Positions 52,938 through 60,633 of a DNA stretch of 64,000 nt are shown here, piece after piece (position 1 is the stretch's first letter; every line of letters begins with the position of its first letter). This DNA is from Rhodobium gokarnense (lineage in GTDB: Bacteria > Pseudomonadota > Alphaproteobacteria > Rhizobiales > Rhodobiaceae), in assembly GCF_025961475.1 (NCBI RefSeq), contig NZ_JAOQNS010000001.1, positions 62,001-126,000 of the forward strand, read 5' to 3'. The notes beneath the pieces are model-generated. The model worked only from the letters and a program-made list of their open reading frames with translations. It was not told where the DNA came from and searched no databases. Position numbers and translations under genes: made by a program.

Positions 52938-54989
52938 ATGGGAGACGGCAACGGCAGAGAAACGGGGCCCCGGTGCATCGCGCTGGTCGGCCCGTTCGGA
53001 AGCGGCAAAACCACTCTGTTCGAGGCCATTCTCGCGCGCACGGGGGCCATTGACCGGCAGGGAACGGTGGCCGAGGGCAATACGGTGGGCGATGCCTCGC
53101 CGGAGGCCCGCGCCCACGCCATGAGCGTGGAGGCGAACGTCGCCGAACTGAGCTTCATGGATGAAAGCTTCACGCTGATCGACTGCCCGGGCTCGGTGGA
53201 GTTCCTGCACGAGACCGACGCCATCCTTCCGGGCATCGACCTGGCCATCGTCGTCGCCGAGCCGGACGAGAAGAAGGTGCCAGCGCTGCAGCTCATCTTG
53301 AAGGCGCTGGAAGATCGCGGCGTGCCGCGCGTGCTGTTCGTCAACAAGCTCGACAAGGCCGAGGGCTCGGTCCGCGAGAACCTCAACTACCTGCAGACGG
53401 CGAGCTCCGTGCCGCTGGTGCTGCGCCAGATCCCGATCCGCACGGACGGCGCCGTTTCCGGCTTCATCGATCTCGCGCTGGAACGCGCCTACATCTACCA
53501 CGACCACGCGCCGAGCGAGCTCATCGAGATCCCGGACGACGACCGCGCCCGCGAGGTCGAGGCCCGCTTCTCCATGCTGGAAAAGATCGCCGACTATGAC
53601 GACGATCTGATGGAGCAGCTCCTTGAGGACGTGGAGCCGAAGCGCGACACCGTCTTCCACGATCTCGTCCAGGAACTGCAGGACGGCGTCATCTGTCCCG
53701 TCTTCATCGGCTCGGCCGAGGGCGGCAACGGCATCTTCCGGCTCCTGAAGGCGCTGCGCCACGAGGCGCCGGGGATCGATGCGACCTGCCAGCGGCTCGG
53801 CGTCGAGCCGGGCGCCAATGCGGTGCTGCAGGTCATGAAGACCGTCCACACGCCCCATGGCGGCAAGATGTCGGTGGCGCGGGTGCTGTCCGGCTCTGTC
53901 GCCGACGGCGGCGTCATCTACCGGGGCGACGGCACCGACGACCGCATCTCGGCGGTCTACACGATGATGGGCGCGCAGACGACTAAGCATCCGAAGGCGG
54001 TGCGCGGCGAGACCGTGGCGCTCGGCAAGGTCGACATGGCCAAGACCGGCGACACGCTGACCGACGCCAAGGGCGGCATGGCCAATCTCGTCACCCTGGA
54101 AGCGGCCGATCCTGTGCTGGCGATCGCCATCCGGCCGACCGAGCACAAGGACGACGTCAAGCTCTCCGCATCGCTCGCCAAGATCGCCGAGGAAGACCCG
54201 TCGCTGAAGGTCTCGCACAACCAGGACACCGGCGAGACGCTGCTGGAAGGCCAGGGCGAGATGCACCTTCGCGTCGTCATCGAGCGCCTGACCGCGAAAT
54301 ACGGCATTTCGGTCGAGCGGCTCGATCCGGAGATTCCCTACAAGGAGACGATTCGCGGCTCGGTCACCCAGCGCGGCCGGCACAAGAAGCAGTCCGGCGG
54401 CCACGGCCAGTTCGGCGACGTCGTGCTCGACATCAAGCCGCTGCCGCGCGGCGAAGGCTTCGTCTTTGCCGACACCATCACCGGCGGCGTCGTGCCGAAG
54501 CAGTACATCCCCTCGGTGCAGGCGGGCGTGGAGGAATATCTCGTCTCCGGACCGCTCGGTTTTCCGGTCGTCGATGTGGCGGTCACGCTGACGGACGGCT
54601 CCTACCACACGGTGGATTCCTCCGACCAGGCGTTCAAGATGGCGGCCCAGATCGGCATGCGCGAGGGCATGGCCGAGTGCAAGCCGGTGCTTTTGGAACC
54701 GATCCTGGAAGTGTCCATCGTCTGCCCGTCGGATGCGACGGCGAAGGTCAACGCCATCGTCTCCGGGCGCAGAGGCCAGCTCCTCGGCTTCGATGCGCGG
54801 CCGGGCTGGCCGGGCTGGGACGAGGTCAAGGCGATGATGCCCCAGGCCGAGATCCAGGACCTGATCATCGAGCTGAGGTCGGCGACCCAGGGCGTCGCCA
54901 GCTACACGGCCCGCTTCGACCACCTGCAGGAGCTGACCGGCCGGCTCGCCGAGCAGGTGCTGGAACGGCACGGCAAGCAGGCGGCCTGA
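52938..54989 (+). CDS. Elongation factor G paralogue (EF-G-like GTPase)
   Basis: A 683-aa translational GTPase with the domain order of EF-G: P-loop GPFGSGKT (18-25), NKLD (136-139), domain II from about 260, domain IV (GRHKKQSGGHGQFGDVVLDIKPL) and domain V. It differs from canonical EF-G at G3, where DTPGH reads DCPGS (82-86), so the catalytic His is Ser. Such FusA2-like paralogues are known in many bacteria, with weaker or unknown activity. It stands alone, away from rps/tuf genes, and ends at a strong terminator. Confidence 0.9.
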   Translation: MGDGNGRETGPRCIALVGPFGSGKTTLFEAILARTGAIDRQGTVAEGNTVGDASPEARAHAMSVEANVAELSFMDESFTLIDCPGSVEFLHETDAILPGIDLAIVVAEPDEKKVPALQLILKALEDRGVPRVLFVNKLDKAEGSVRENLNYLQTASSVPLVLRQIPIRTDGAVSGFIDLALERAYIYHDHAPSELIEIPDDDRAREVEARFSMLEKIADYDDDLMEQLLEDVEPKRDTVFHDLVQELQDGVICPVFIGSAEGGNGIFRLLKALRHEAPGIDATCQRLGVEPGANAVLQVMKTVHTPHGGKMSVARVLSGSVADGGVIYRGDGTDDRISAVYTMMGAQTTKHPKAVRGETVALGKVDMAKTGDTLTDAKGGMANLVTLEAADPVLAIAIRPTEHKDDVKLSASLAKIAEEDPSLKVSHNQDTGETLLEGQGEMHLRVVIERLTAKYGISVERLDPEIPYKETIRGSVTQRGRHKKQSGGHGQFGDVVLDIKPLPRGEGFVFADTITGGVVPKQYIPSVQAGVEEYLVSGPLGFPVVDVAVTLTDGSYHTVDSSDQAFKMAAQIGMREGMAECKPVLLEPILEVSIVCPSDATAKVNAIVSGRRGQLLGFDARPGWPGWDEVKAMMPQAEIQDLIIELRSATQGVASYTARFDHLQELTGRLAEQVLERHGKQAA

Positions 54990-55029
54990 TCGACGGGGCG
55001 TCTCCCGGCTCATCGGCGCATGAATTGGG

Positions 55030-55063
55030 CCGGCGGCAGCGATGCCGCCGGTTTTCTTTTCTT
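55030..55063 (+). terminator. Rho-independent terminator after the EF-G paralogue
   Basis: 9-bp stem CCGGCGGCA (55030-55038) / TGCCGCCGG (55043-55051) with GCGA loop, then TTTTCTTTTCTT. Confidence 0.95.
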
Positions 55064-55214
55064 GCTTTGTAAGGCAGCGATGTCCGCTCCGATGCGCCTT
55101 GCCTCACGGGCGGCACACCCGGCTGTGATTTGATTTTGTACGGGCGCCTCGCCCACAGTCGCGCGCAAGGGCCTTCATCGGGCCTCCTGACAGAATGCGA
55201 CCAAAGGCAAGCCC

Positions 55215-56207
55215 ATGCTCATCAAACGCACGCGCTCCTGGGACCTCCCGGAATCCCTGGTGACGCCGGAAAAGATATTCCTCAACCGCCGCAAGTTCCT
55301 CGTCTCCTCCGGCCTGTTGATGGCGACGGCGGCGCTCGGCGGCTGCGAGGAGAGCGAGGAAGTGGTCGGCCTTGCCGGCAAGGGCAAGGCTGCCGGCGAC
55401 GACCCGAGCGCGGGCCGCTATCCGGTGGACCGCAACGAGGCGTTCACGGTCGAGCGGCCGATGACGCCGGAAAAGACAGCGTCGAGCTACAACAACTTCT
55501 ATGAATTCGGCTCGCACAAGAGCATCGCCTCGGCGGCGCAGGCGCTGCCGATCCGGCCCTGGGAGATCACCATCGACGGCGAGGTGGAAAAGCCGCTCAC
55601 CTTCGACATCGACGACCTCCTTGCCCGCGTGCCGCTGGAGGAGCGCATCTACCGGCTGCGCTGCGTGGAGGCCTGGGCGATGGTCATTCCCTGGACCGGT
55701 TTTCCCCTGAAGGCGCTGGTCGACTACGCCAAGCCGACATCCAAGGCGAAATACCTCCGCATGGAGACCTTCCTCGACCCGGACGTGGCGACCGGCCAGA
55801 AGCAGAGCTGGTATCCCTGGCCCTATGTGGAGGGGCTGTCGATGGTCGAGGCGACCAACGAGCTCGCCTTCATGGTCACCGGCGCCTATGGCAAGCCGCT
55901 CCTGAAGCAGTACGGCGCGCCGCTGAGGCTGGCGACGCCCTGGAAATACGGCTTCAAGTCGATCAAGTCGATCGTCCGCTTCTCGTTCGTTGCCGAGCGC
56001 CCGGTCAGCTTCTGGGAAAAGATCAATCCGAATGAGTACGGCTTCTGGGCCAACGTCAATCCGGAGGTCCCGCACCCGCGCTGGTCGCAGGCGACGGAAA
56101 AGCTGCTGCCGTCGGGGGAGGTCTATCCGACGACACTCTACAACGGCTATGGCGATGAGGTCGCCGGCATCTATGCCGGCCTCACGAACGAGAAGCTGTT
56201 CATGTGA
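55215..56207 (+). CDS. msrP: Protein-methionine-sulfoxide reductase catalytic subunit MsrP
   Basis: A 330-aa periplasmic molybdoenzyme (YedY) that repairs oxidised methionines in envelope proteins. It has a Tat signal (R25-R-K-F-L-V-S-S), the start of the cofactor domain (PWEITIDGEVEKP) and the Mo ligand C150 in YRLRCVEAW, then the RLATPWKYGFKSIKSIVRF segment. The usual haem-membrane partner MsrQ is not encoded next to it. The pgsA-moaDE operon upstream in the window supplies part of the cofactor pathway. Confidence 0.95.
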   Translation: MLIKRTRSWDLPESLVTPEKIFLNRRKFLVSSGLLMATAALGGCEESEEVVGLAGKGKAAGDDPSAGRYPVDRNEAFTVERPMTPEKTASSYNNFYEFGSHKSIASAAQALPIRPWEITIDGEVEKPLTFDIDDLLARVPLEERIYRLRCVEAWAMVIPWTGFPLKALVDYAKPTSKAKYLRMETFLDPDVATGQKQSWYPWPYVEGLSMVEATNELAFMVTGAYGKPLLKQYGAPLRLATPWKYGFKSIKSIVRFSFVAERPVSFWEKINPNEYGFWANVNPEVPHPRWSQATEKLLPSGEVYPTTLYNGYGDEVAGIYAGLTNEKLFM

Positions 56208-56351
56208 GGTGCCTGCCGTTCGGGCCGTTTCCGCCGCGCGGCGCAGCCCGCAGTCGGTTGCAAGTCGTTCGCAATAATGCTTTAAATGGAGTCGATCACT
56301 TTCCGGTTGGAGGCCACCTGAGGACTCCCGGAACGGATCGGATTCTTTGGC

Positions 56352-56391
56352 CGGAAAAGAAAAATGCCGGACCCGGGTTACGGGTCCGGCA
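56352..56391 (-). terminator. Strong minus-strand terminator
   Basis: A perfect 11-bp stem TGCCGGACCCG (56365-56375) / CGGGTCCGGCA (56381-56391), 5-nt loop. Read on the minus strand it is followed by TTTTTCTTTT. No protein gene ends just before it, which points to a non-coding transcript. Confidence 0.88.
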
Positions 56392-56490
56392 GTTATCCAT
56401 CACGTTGTCGGACGCGATGAAATCACCTTCCAGAGGGGAACAGCTGCACGCAAAAGGATCACGGGGAGGTGTGAGCTCGATTGCCATCAG
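56352..56490 (-). ncRNA. Candidate trans-acting small RNA of AbcR (alpha-r15) type
   Basis: The minus strand from about 56490 to the terminator at 56352 has no credible ORF ending before the stem. It contains a hairpin UCAC-ACCUCCCC-GUGA (56459-56474) exposing a CUCCC anti-Shine-Dalgarno loop, and a second hairpin UUCC-CCUCU-GGAA (about 56430-56442) with another pyrimidine loop, then the terminator. A TATAAG -10-like element lies at about 56498-56503. AbcR sRNAs of rhizobia, Agrobacterium and Brucella have this design (about 120 nt, two CU-rich loops, terminator). They are controlled by VtlR/LsrB, whose gene is adjacent. The family assignment is inferred. Confidence 0.5.
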
Positions 56491-56852
56491 CTGATTGCTT
56501 ATATGACCGATGGGAGATGCCTTTTCTATAGGCAGTGCGGCATGCCAGTTATGCGGAATTCGCATGATTAATATTCAGACCATGCAGAACTCTGCTAAAA
56601 AAATGGGCGGCAGGTCGGAAAAGCGCTGTCTTGTCAATGGGTGAATAATACCGCGACAGGCGATGCACCGGAATCCGGTTTATTTCTCAGCCGGGGCCGG
56701 GCAGGGTGCGCCACAATGCTGCGACAGAATGGCCAAAGAAAAGCCTTGATCTGAACCGCGTTTTCCGGCCGGCTACATTGGTATTTGTGCCAAAAGACAG
56801 TGCCGTCTTTCCACTTTTGAAGGCTGGTTACCGTGATTCGGTTTCCCAGAAT

Positions 56853-56894
56853 CAGTAAATCCAGATCGGTAAATCCGGATCAGTAGATCCAGCG
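56853..56894. repeat. Three 14-bp tandem repeats at the 3' end of the LysR gene
   Basis: CAGTAAATCCAGAT, CGGTAAATCCGGAT and CAGTAGATCCAGCG lie head to tail. The third covers the final codons and stop of the LsrB/VtlR gene, so the others look like duplications of its coding end. Confidence 0.75.
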
Positions 56895-57770
56895 CTCCGC
56901 CTTGGTCAGCAGGAAGTCCCGGAAGGCGGTGATGCGGGCCGTGTTGCGCAGCTCGGACGGGTAGACGAAATAGGTGTCGAAGGTCGGCACGTCGGCGCCC
57001 GGGATGAGCTGCACCAGCCGCGATTCCGCCTCGATCACGTAATCCGGCAGCATGGCGATGCCGATGCCGTACTGCACGGCGCGCTTCATGGCGAAGATGT
57101 TGTTGATCCGGAGTGCCGGCGTGCGCGGATTGTCGGGCGAGCGGCCGGCCGTCTCCAGCCAGTTGACGTCGCGCAGATAGGTCGGCGGCCGCGAGCCGAA
57201 GGTGATGATCCGGTGGTGGTCGAGATCGGTGATGGTCTTGGGACTGCCGAAGCGTTCCAGATAGGCCTTGGAGGCGTAGAGGTGGAAGTGCACCGTGAAC
57301 AGCTTGCGCTGGATCAGGTCCGGTTGCACGGGCTGGCGCAGGCGGATGGCGACGTCGGCCTCGCGCATGGACAGGTCCAGCTCGGTGTCCGACAGCATGA
57401 TGTCGAGCTCGATCTCCGGATAGTGGTCGACGAACTCGTTGAGCCGGGCCGCGAGCCAGGTCGAGCCGAGGCCGACCGTGGTGGTCACGCGCAAGGTGCC
57501 GGACGGGCGCTGCTTGGTGTCGGACAGGCGCGACTTGGCCGCCTCCAGCTTCATGTAGACGTCGCGGGCGGTGCGGAACAGGTGCTCGCCCTGCTCGGTC
57601 AGGATCAGGCCGCGGGCATGGCGGTGGAACAGCGCGATGCCGAGTTCGGCCTCCAGCGCGGAGACCTGCCGGCTGACCGCCGACTGGCTCATGTTGAGCT
57701 CTTCGCCGGCGTGGGTGAAGCTGCCGGCGCTGGCGGCGGCGTGGAATATCCGAAGCTTGTCCCAGTCCAT
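56880..57770 (-). CDS. lsrB: LysR regulator of the LsrB/VtlR type
   Basis: A 296-aa LysR protein beginning MDWDKLRIFHAAASAGSFTHAGEELNMSQSAVSRQVSALE, with the HTH at 3-60, LFHRHARGLILTEQGEHLFRTA, RPSGTLRVTTTVGLGSTWLA and IRLRQPVQPDLIQRKLFTVHFHLYAS. These stretches match LsrB of Sinorhizobium and VtlR of Brucella/Agrobacterium, and the trxB neighbour is the same as in Sinorhizobium. LsrB/VtlR controls redox, envelope and AbcR small RNA genes there. It is 126 bp downstream of trxB on the same strand. I use lsrB. vtlR is the synonym. Confidence 0.88.
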   Translation of the reverse strand: MDWDKLRIFHAAASAGSFTHAGEELNMSQSAVSRQVSALEAELGIALFHRHARGLILTEQGEHLFRTARDVYMKLEAAKSRLSDTKQRPSGTLRVTTTVGLGSTWLAARLNEFVDHYPEIELDIMLSDTELDLSMREADVAIRLRQPVQPDLIQRKLFTVHFHLYASKAYLERFGSPKTITDLDHHRIITFGSRPPTYLRDVNWLETAGRSPDNPRTPALRINNIFAMKRAVQYGIGIAMLPDYVIEAESRLVQLIPGADVPTFDTYFVYPSELRNTARITAFRDFLLTKAERWIY

Positions 57771-57896
57771 CGCGCTCTCAGCGTCCTTCCATCCGGGGCG
57801 GGACCCCTGCCTCCGGCAGCGGCGGTCGCGGGCAGGGCGGCTTGCTGGCCCGTAAGGCCGCCGCCCGATTGAAACCTAATACAAACGCAAGAAGGG

Positions 57897-58859
57897 TTAC
57901 TGGGCGGCTTCCACGGCCGGCAGCGCCGCCAGATGCCGTTCGGCCTCCAGCGCCGCCATGCACCCCATGCCGGCCGCGGTGACGGCCTGGCGGAAGATGT
58001 CGTCGGTGACGTCGCCGGCGGCGAAGACGCCGGGCACGCTCGTCTCGGTGGAATCGGGGGCGGTCCAGATATAGCCGTTCGGCTTCAGCTTGACCTGTTC
58101 GCGGAACACCTCCACGGCGGGGGCATGGCCGATGGCGATGAAGATGCCGTCGACGGGGAAATCGGTGATCTCGCCGGTCTTGACGTTCTTCAGGCGGGCG
58201 CCGTTGGCCGAGGGCGGGAAGCCCTCCGTGCCGGTGACCTCGTCGAGCACGGTGTCCCAGATGACGTCGATCTTGTCGTGGGCGAGCAGGCGCTGTTCCA
58301 GGATCTTTTCGCAGCGGAAGGCATCGCGGCGGTGGACGATGGTGACGCGGTCGGCGTGGTGGGTAAGGTAGAGCGCTTCCTCGACGGCCGAGTTGCCGCC
58401 GCCGACGACGAGCACGTGCTTGCCGCGGTAGAAGAAGCCGTCGCAGGTGGCGCAGGCGGAGACGCCGAAGCCCTTGAACTTTTCTTCCGAGGGAAGCCCG
58501 AGCCACTTGGCCTGTGCGCCGGTGGCGATGATGATGGTGTCGCCGGCATAGGTGTCGCCGCTGTCGCCGACGAGCGTGAAGGGGCGACGCGAGAGGTCCG
58601 CGGAGACGATGTGGTCGCTGATCATCGTCGTGCCGACGTTCTCGGCCTGCTTGCGCATCTCCTCCATCAGCCACGGGCCCTGCACCGGATCGGCAAAGCC
58701 CGGATAGTTCTCCACGTCGGTGGTGATGGTGAGCTGGCCGCCCGGCTGGATGCCGGCGACGAGGATCGGTTCCAGCATGGCGCGCGCGGCATAGATCGCC
58801 GCCGTGTAACCGGCCGGTCCCGAACCGACGATCAGAACCTTGCTGCTGTGCGTTGCCAT
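57897..58859 (-). CDS. trxB: Thioredoxin-disulfide reductase
   Basis: A 320-aa flavoprotein that reduces thioredoxin with NADPH. The FAD site is VLIVGSGPAGYTAAIYAARA, the redox pair C136-A-T-C139, the NADPH site VLVVGGGNSAVEEALYL with HRRDAFR, and the C-terminal FAD motif GVFAAGDVTDDIFRQAVTAAGMGCMAALEAERHLA. GAGGAGAAGG precedes the ATG at 58859. Confidence 0.97.
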   Translation of the reverse strand: MATHSSKVLIVGSGPAGYTAAIYAARAMLEPILVAGIQPGGQLTITTDVENYPGFADPVQGPWLMEEMRKQAENVGTTMISDHIVSADLSRRPFTLVGDSGDTYAGDTIIIATGAQAKWLGLPSEEKFKGFGVSACATCDGFFYRGKHVLVVGGGNSAVEEALYLTHHADRVTIVHRRDAFRCEKILEQRLLAHDKIDVIWDTVLDEVTGTEGFPPSANGARLKNVKTGEITDFPVDGIFIAIGHAPAVEVFREQVKLKPNGYIWTAPDSTETSVPGVFAAGDVTDDIFRQAVTAAGMGCMAALEAERHLAALPAVEAAQ

Positions 58860-59039
58860 TCCCTTCTCCTCGGCGTCTTTTCGTCCTAGGTTTATCCCAA
58901 TCGGCACGGTGATGCCAATATCGGCGGCCGCGCCCTGGCGGCTCGACAGGCGCCGCGCCATGGCGTAAGAGGCCGCAATCGAAACCCTGCGGCGTAACCG
59001 CAAGGGCGAGCGCAATGGATCGGCGTCGCGCCGATCAGG

Positions 59040-59717
59040 ATGCGAGCGACACCCCATATGGCCATTCCGGAAAGCACCGAAAAGACCCTGATTCCGGCAA
59101 TTCGTGCCGCGGAGCGCCATGCCGCACCCTATCCGCACTGGTACGTCGACGGTCTCTTCGACGACGCGGCGCTGGCGGCGCTGCAATCCCTGCCGTTTCC
59201 CGCCCCGGACCTCGGTGGTGTCTCCGGCACCCGTGAGGCGCACAATGCGACCCGGGTCTATTTCGATGTGGAAAACCAGACCGAGCACCCCGTGTGCCGC
59301 GCGGTGGCGGACGCTTTCCAGGCGCCGGAGACGGTAAGGACAATCACAGATGTGTTCGGCGCCGACCTGGACGGCACCTATCTTCGAATCGAATACGGCC
59401 AGGACACGGACGGCTTCTGGCTCGGCCCGCACACCGACATCGGCGTGAAACGCTTCACGATGCTCGCCTATCTCTCCGACGTTGCCGGCCACGATGCGCT
59501 CGGCACGGACATCTATGCCGACAAGCAGACCTGGGCGAAGCGGACGCCGTTCCGGCCGAATTTCGCGATGGTGTTCGTGCCGTCGGACCGGAGCTGGCAC
59601 GGCTTCGAGCCGCGTCCGATCCCGGGCGTGCGCAAGTCGCTGATCATCAATTTCGTCACCGACGACTGGCGCGCGCGGGAGCAACTCGCGTTCCCCGATG
59701 CGCCGGTGCGGGTCTGA
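59040..59717 (+). CDS. 2OG-Fe(II) oxygenase-like protein 1
   Basis: A 225-aa double-stranded beta-helix protein. Metal ligands H-x-D in GPHTDIGVKRFTMLAYL and the distal His in SWHGFEP, with the 2-oxoglutarate Arg in VRKSLIINFV, fit the prolyl-hydroxylase-like branch. The N-terminal part is AERHAAPYPHWYVDGLFDD. The start may instead be 59058 (MAIPES). The substrate is unknown. A second, distinct 2OG oxygenase and an ELM1-type gene lie just downstream on the other strand. Confidence 0.8.
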   Translation: MRATPHMAIPESTEKTLIPAIRAAERHAAPYPHWYVDGLFDDAALAALQSLPFPAPDLGGVSGTREAHNATRVYFDVENQTEHPVCRAVADAFQAPETVRTITDVFGADLDGTYLRIEYGQDTDGFWLGPHTDIGVKRFTMLAYLSDVAGHDALGTDIYADKQTWAKRTPFRPNFAMVFVPSDRSWHGFEPRPIPGVRKSLIINFVTDDWRAREQLAFPDAPVRV

Positions 59718-59837
59718 AGTACGGCGATACCAGATCGTCGTAATCGCGAGGGTCCGCAGGACGGGGAGCGGCGCGTGACGCGAGCCTGGTAAGGCCGACG
59801 TGGCGATCCAGAGCGGCTTGCTCGCAGCGCGTGGCCC

Positions 59838-59949
59838 CTGGATTGCCGCGCTCGCTTCGCTCGCTCGCAATGACAGCGGAGGGCGGGGTGGCCGTTGGTG
59901 CCTGTTCTCAGATGTCGAACTGGATCGCTTCGCTGCGCTCGCGATGACG
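59838..59949. repeat. Family B repeat, copy 5 (two units)
   Basis: CTGGATTGCCGCGCTCGCTTCG, then CTCGCTCGCAATGAC at 59838-59874, and CTGGATCGCTTCGCTGCGCT, then CGCGATGAC at 59919-59949. Both are in the same orientation. Confidence 0.8.
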
Positions 59950-59986
59950 ATAGATCGTGGTTCGCGTCTGCCTACAAGATGCGGCT

Positions 59987-60619
59987 CTACCCCGCCGGCT
60001 GGAACGGGTTCAGCTTCTTCAATCTCGTGGAAAAGCGGTGGCGGCGCTGTTCGTGGGCGACGACGGCGGCGTCGGTCACCCAGTTCATCTGGATGGCGCG
60101 CCGGCGACCTTCAAAGGGCTCGTGGCCGTGCCAGGAGGTGTCGGAGCGGCGGAAGGCGAGCAGGGTGCCGCCATGGGGCGGGACCTCGGCGGCGACGGCG
60201 TTGAGGTCGGTGTCGCTCCTGAGGAGCCGCAGCCGGCCGCCCTCTTCCTCCCATTCCTCGTTGAGGTAGACGAGGACGGTGATGATCTTGGTTTTGGAGT
60301 CCGGGTGGATGTTGCCGTCCTTCAGGCGGCAGAAGCCGCGGACCGTGAACATGGTCGGCCGGCCGGCAAGGTCGATGGCGAATTTTTCTTCGACGGCCCG
60401 GCGGAACGGTTCGGCGTCCATTTCCGACAAAAGGTCGGCGAATGCGCCCTTGATCTTCAAGAGGCTGGGCGGATGCGAGCCCGGTCCCGGGACGGCGGGG
60501 AAGTCTTCGATGATGTCGGCGAGCCTTTCCGGCGGCACGAAATGCGGCACCACCAGGTAGTCGAAGGGATCGGTCTCAAGCGGCGTTTCGCGGAACGCCC
60601 CAAGGTCGATCGTGCTCAT
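59987..60619 (-). CDS. 2OG-Fe(II) oxygenase-like protein 2
   Basis: A 210-aa protein with the beta-helix core: IHPDSKTKIITVLVYLNEEWEEEGGRLRLLRS carries the H-x-D, SWHGHEPFEG the distal His, and RRRAIQMNWV the 2OG-binding Arg. It begins DPFDYLVVPHFVPPERLADIIEDFP. It follows the ELM1 gene (14-bp gap) on the minus strand, so the two are an operon. Substrate unknown. Confidence 0.85.
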   Translation of the reverse strand: MSTIDLGAFRETPLETDPFDYLVVPHFVPPERLADIIEDFPAVPGPGSHPPSLLKIKGAFADLLSEMDAEPFRRAVEEKFAIDLAGRPTMFTVRGFCRLKDGNIHPDSKTKIITVLVYLNEEWEEEGGRLRLLRSDTDLNAVAAEVPPHGGTLLAFRRSDTSWHGHEPFEGRRRAIQMNWVTDAAVVAHEQRRHRFSTRLKKLNPFQPAG

Positions 60620-60633
60620 CCGGTTGTCCTTCC

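Larger units (their letters stand above)
56208..56879. other. Large gap between msrP and the LsrB/VtlR gene
   Basis: 672 bp with no convincing protein gene, AT-richer than the surroundings between about 56480 and 56660. It contains a terminator and likely sRNA on the minus strand (56352-56490), a small hairpin AAAGAC/GTCTTT (56793-56810) and a 14-bp tandem repeat at its right end. Confidence 0.6.

Noticed and set aside
52761-55013. A 750-codon open frame antisense to the EF-G paralogue
   Set aside because: Arg/Asp/Leu-rich shadow of a strongly conserved GTPase gene, with no recognisable domain.
56255-56275. TGCAAGTCGTTCGCA, resembling a Fur/Mur-type palindrome, after msrP
   Set aside because: One arm mismatches, no gene starts downstream on that strand, and a single weak match is expected by chance.
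56296-56565. An 89-codon minus-strand frame in the sRNA region
   Set aside because: It reads straight through the strong terminator stem, has no ribosome-binding site, and its residues look non-coding.
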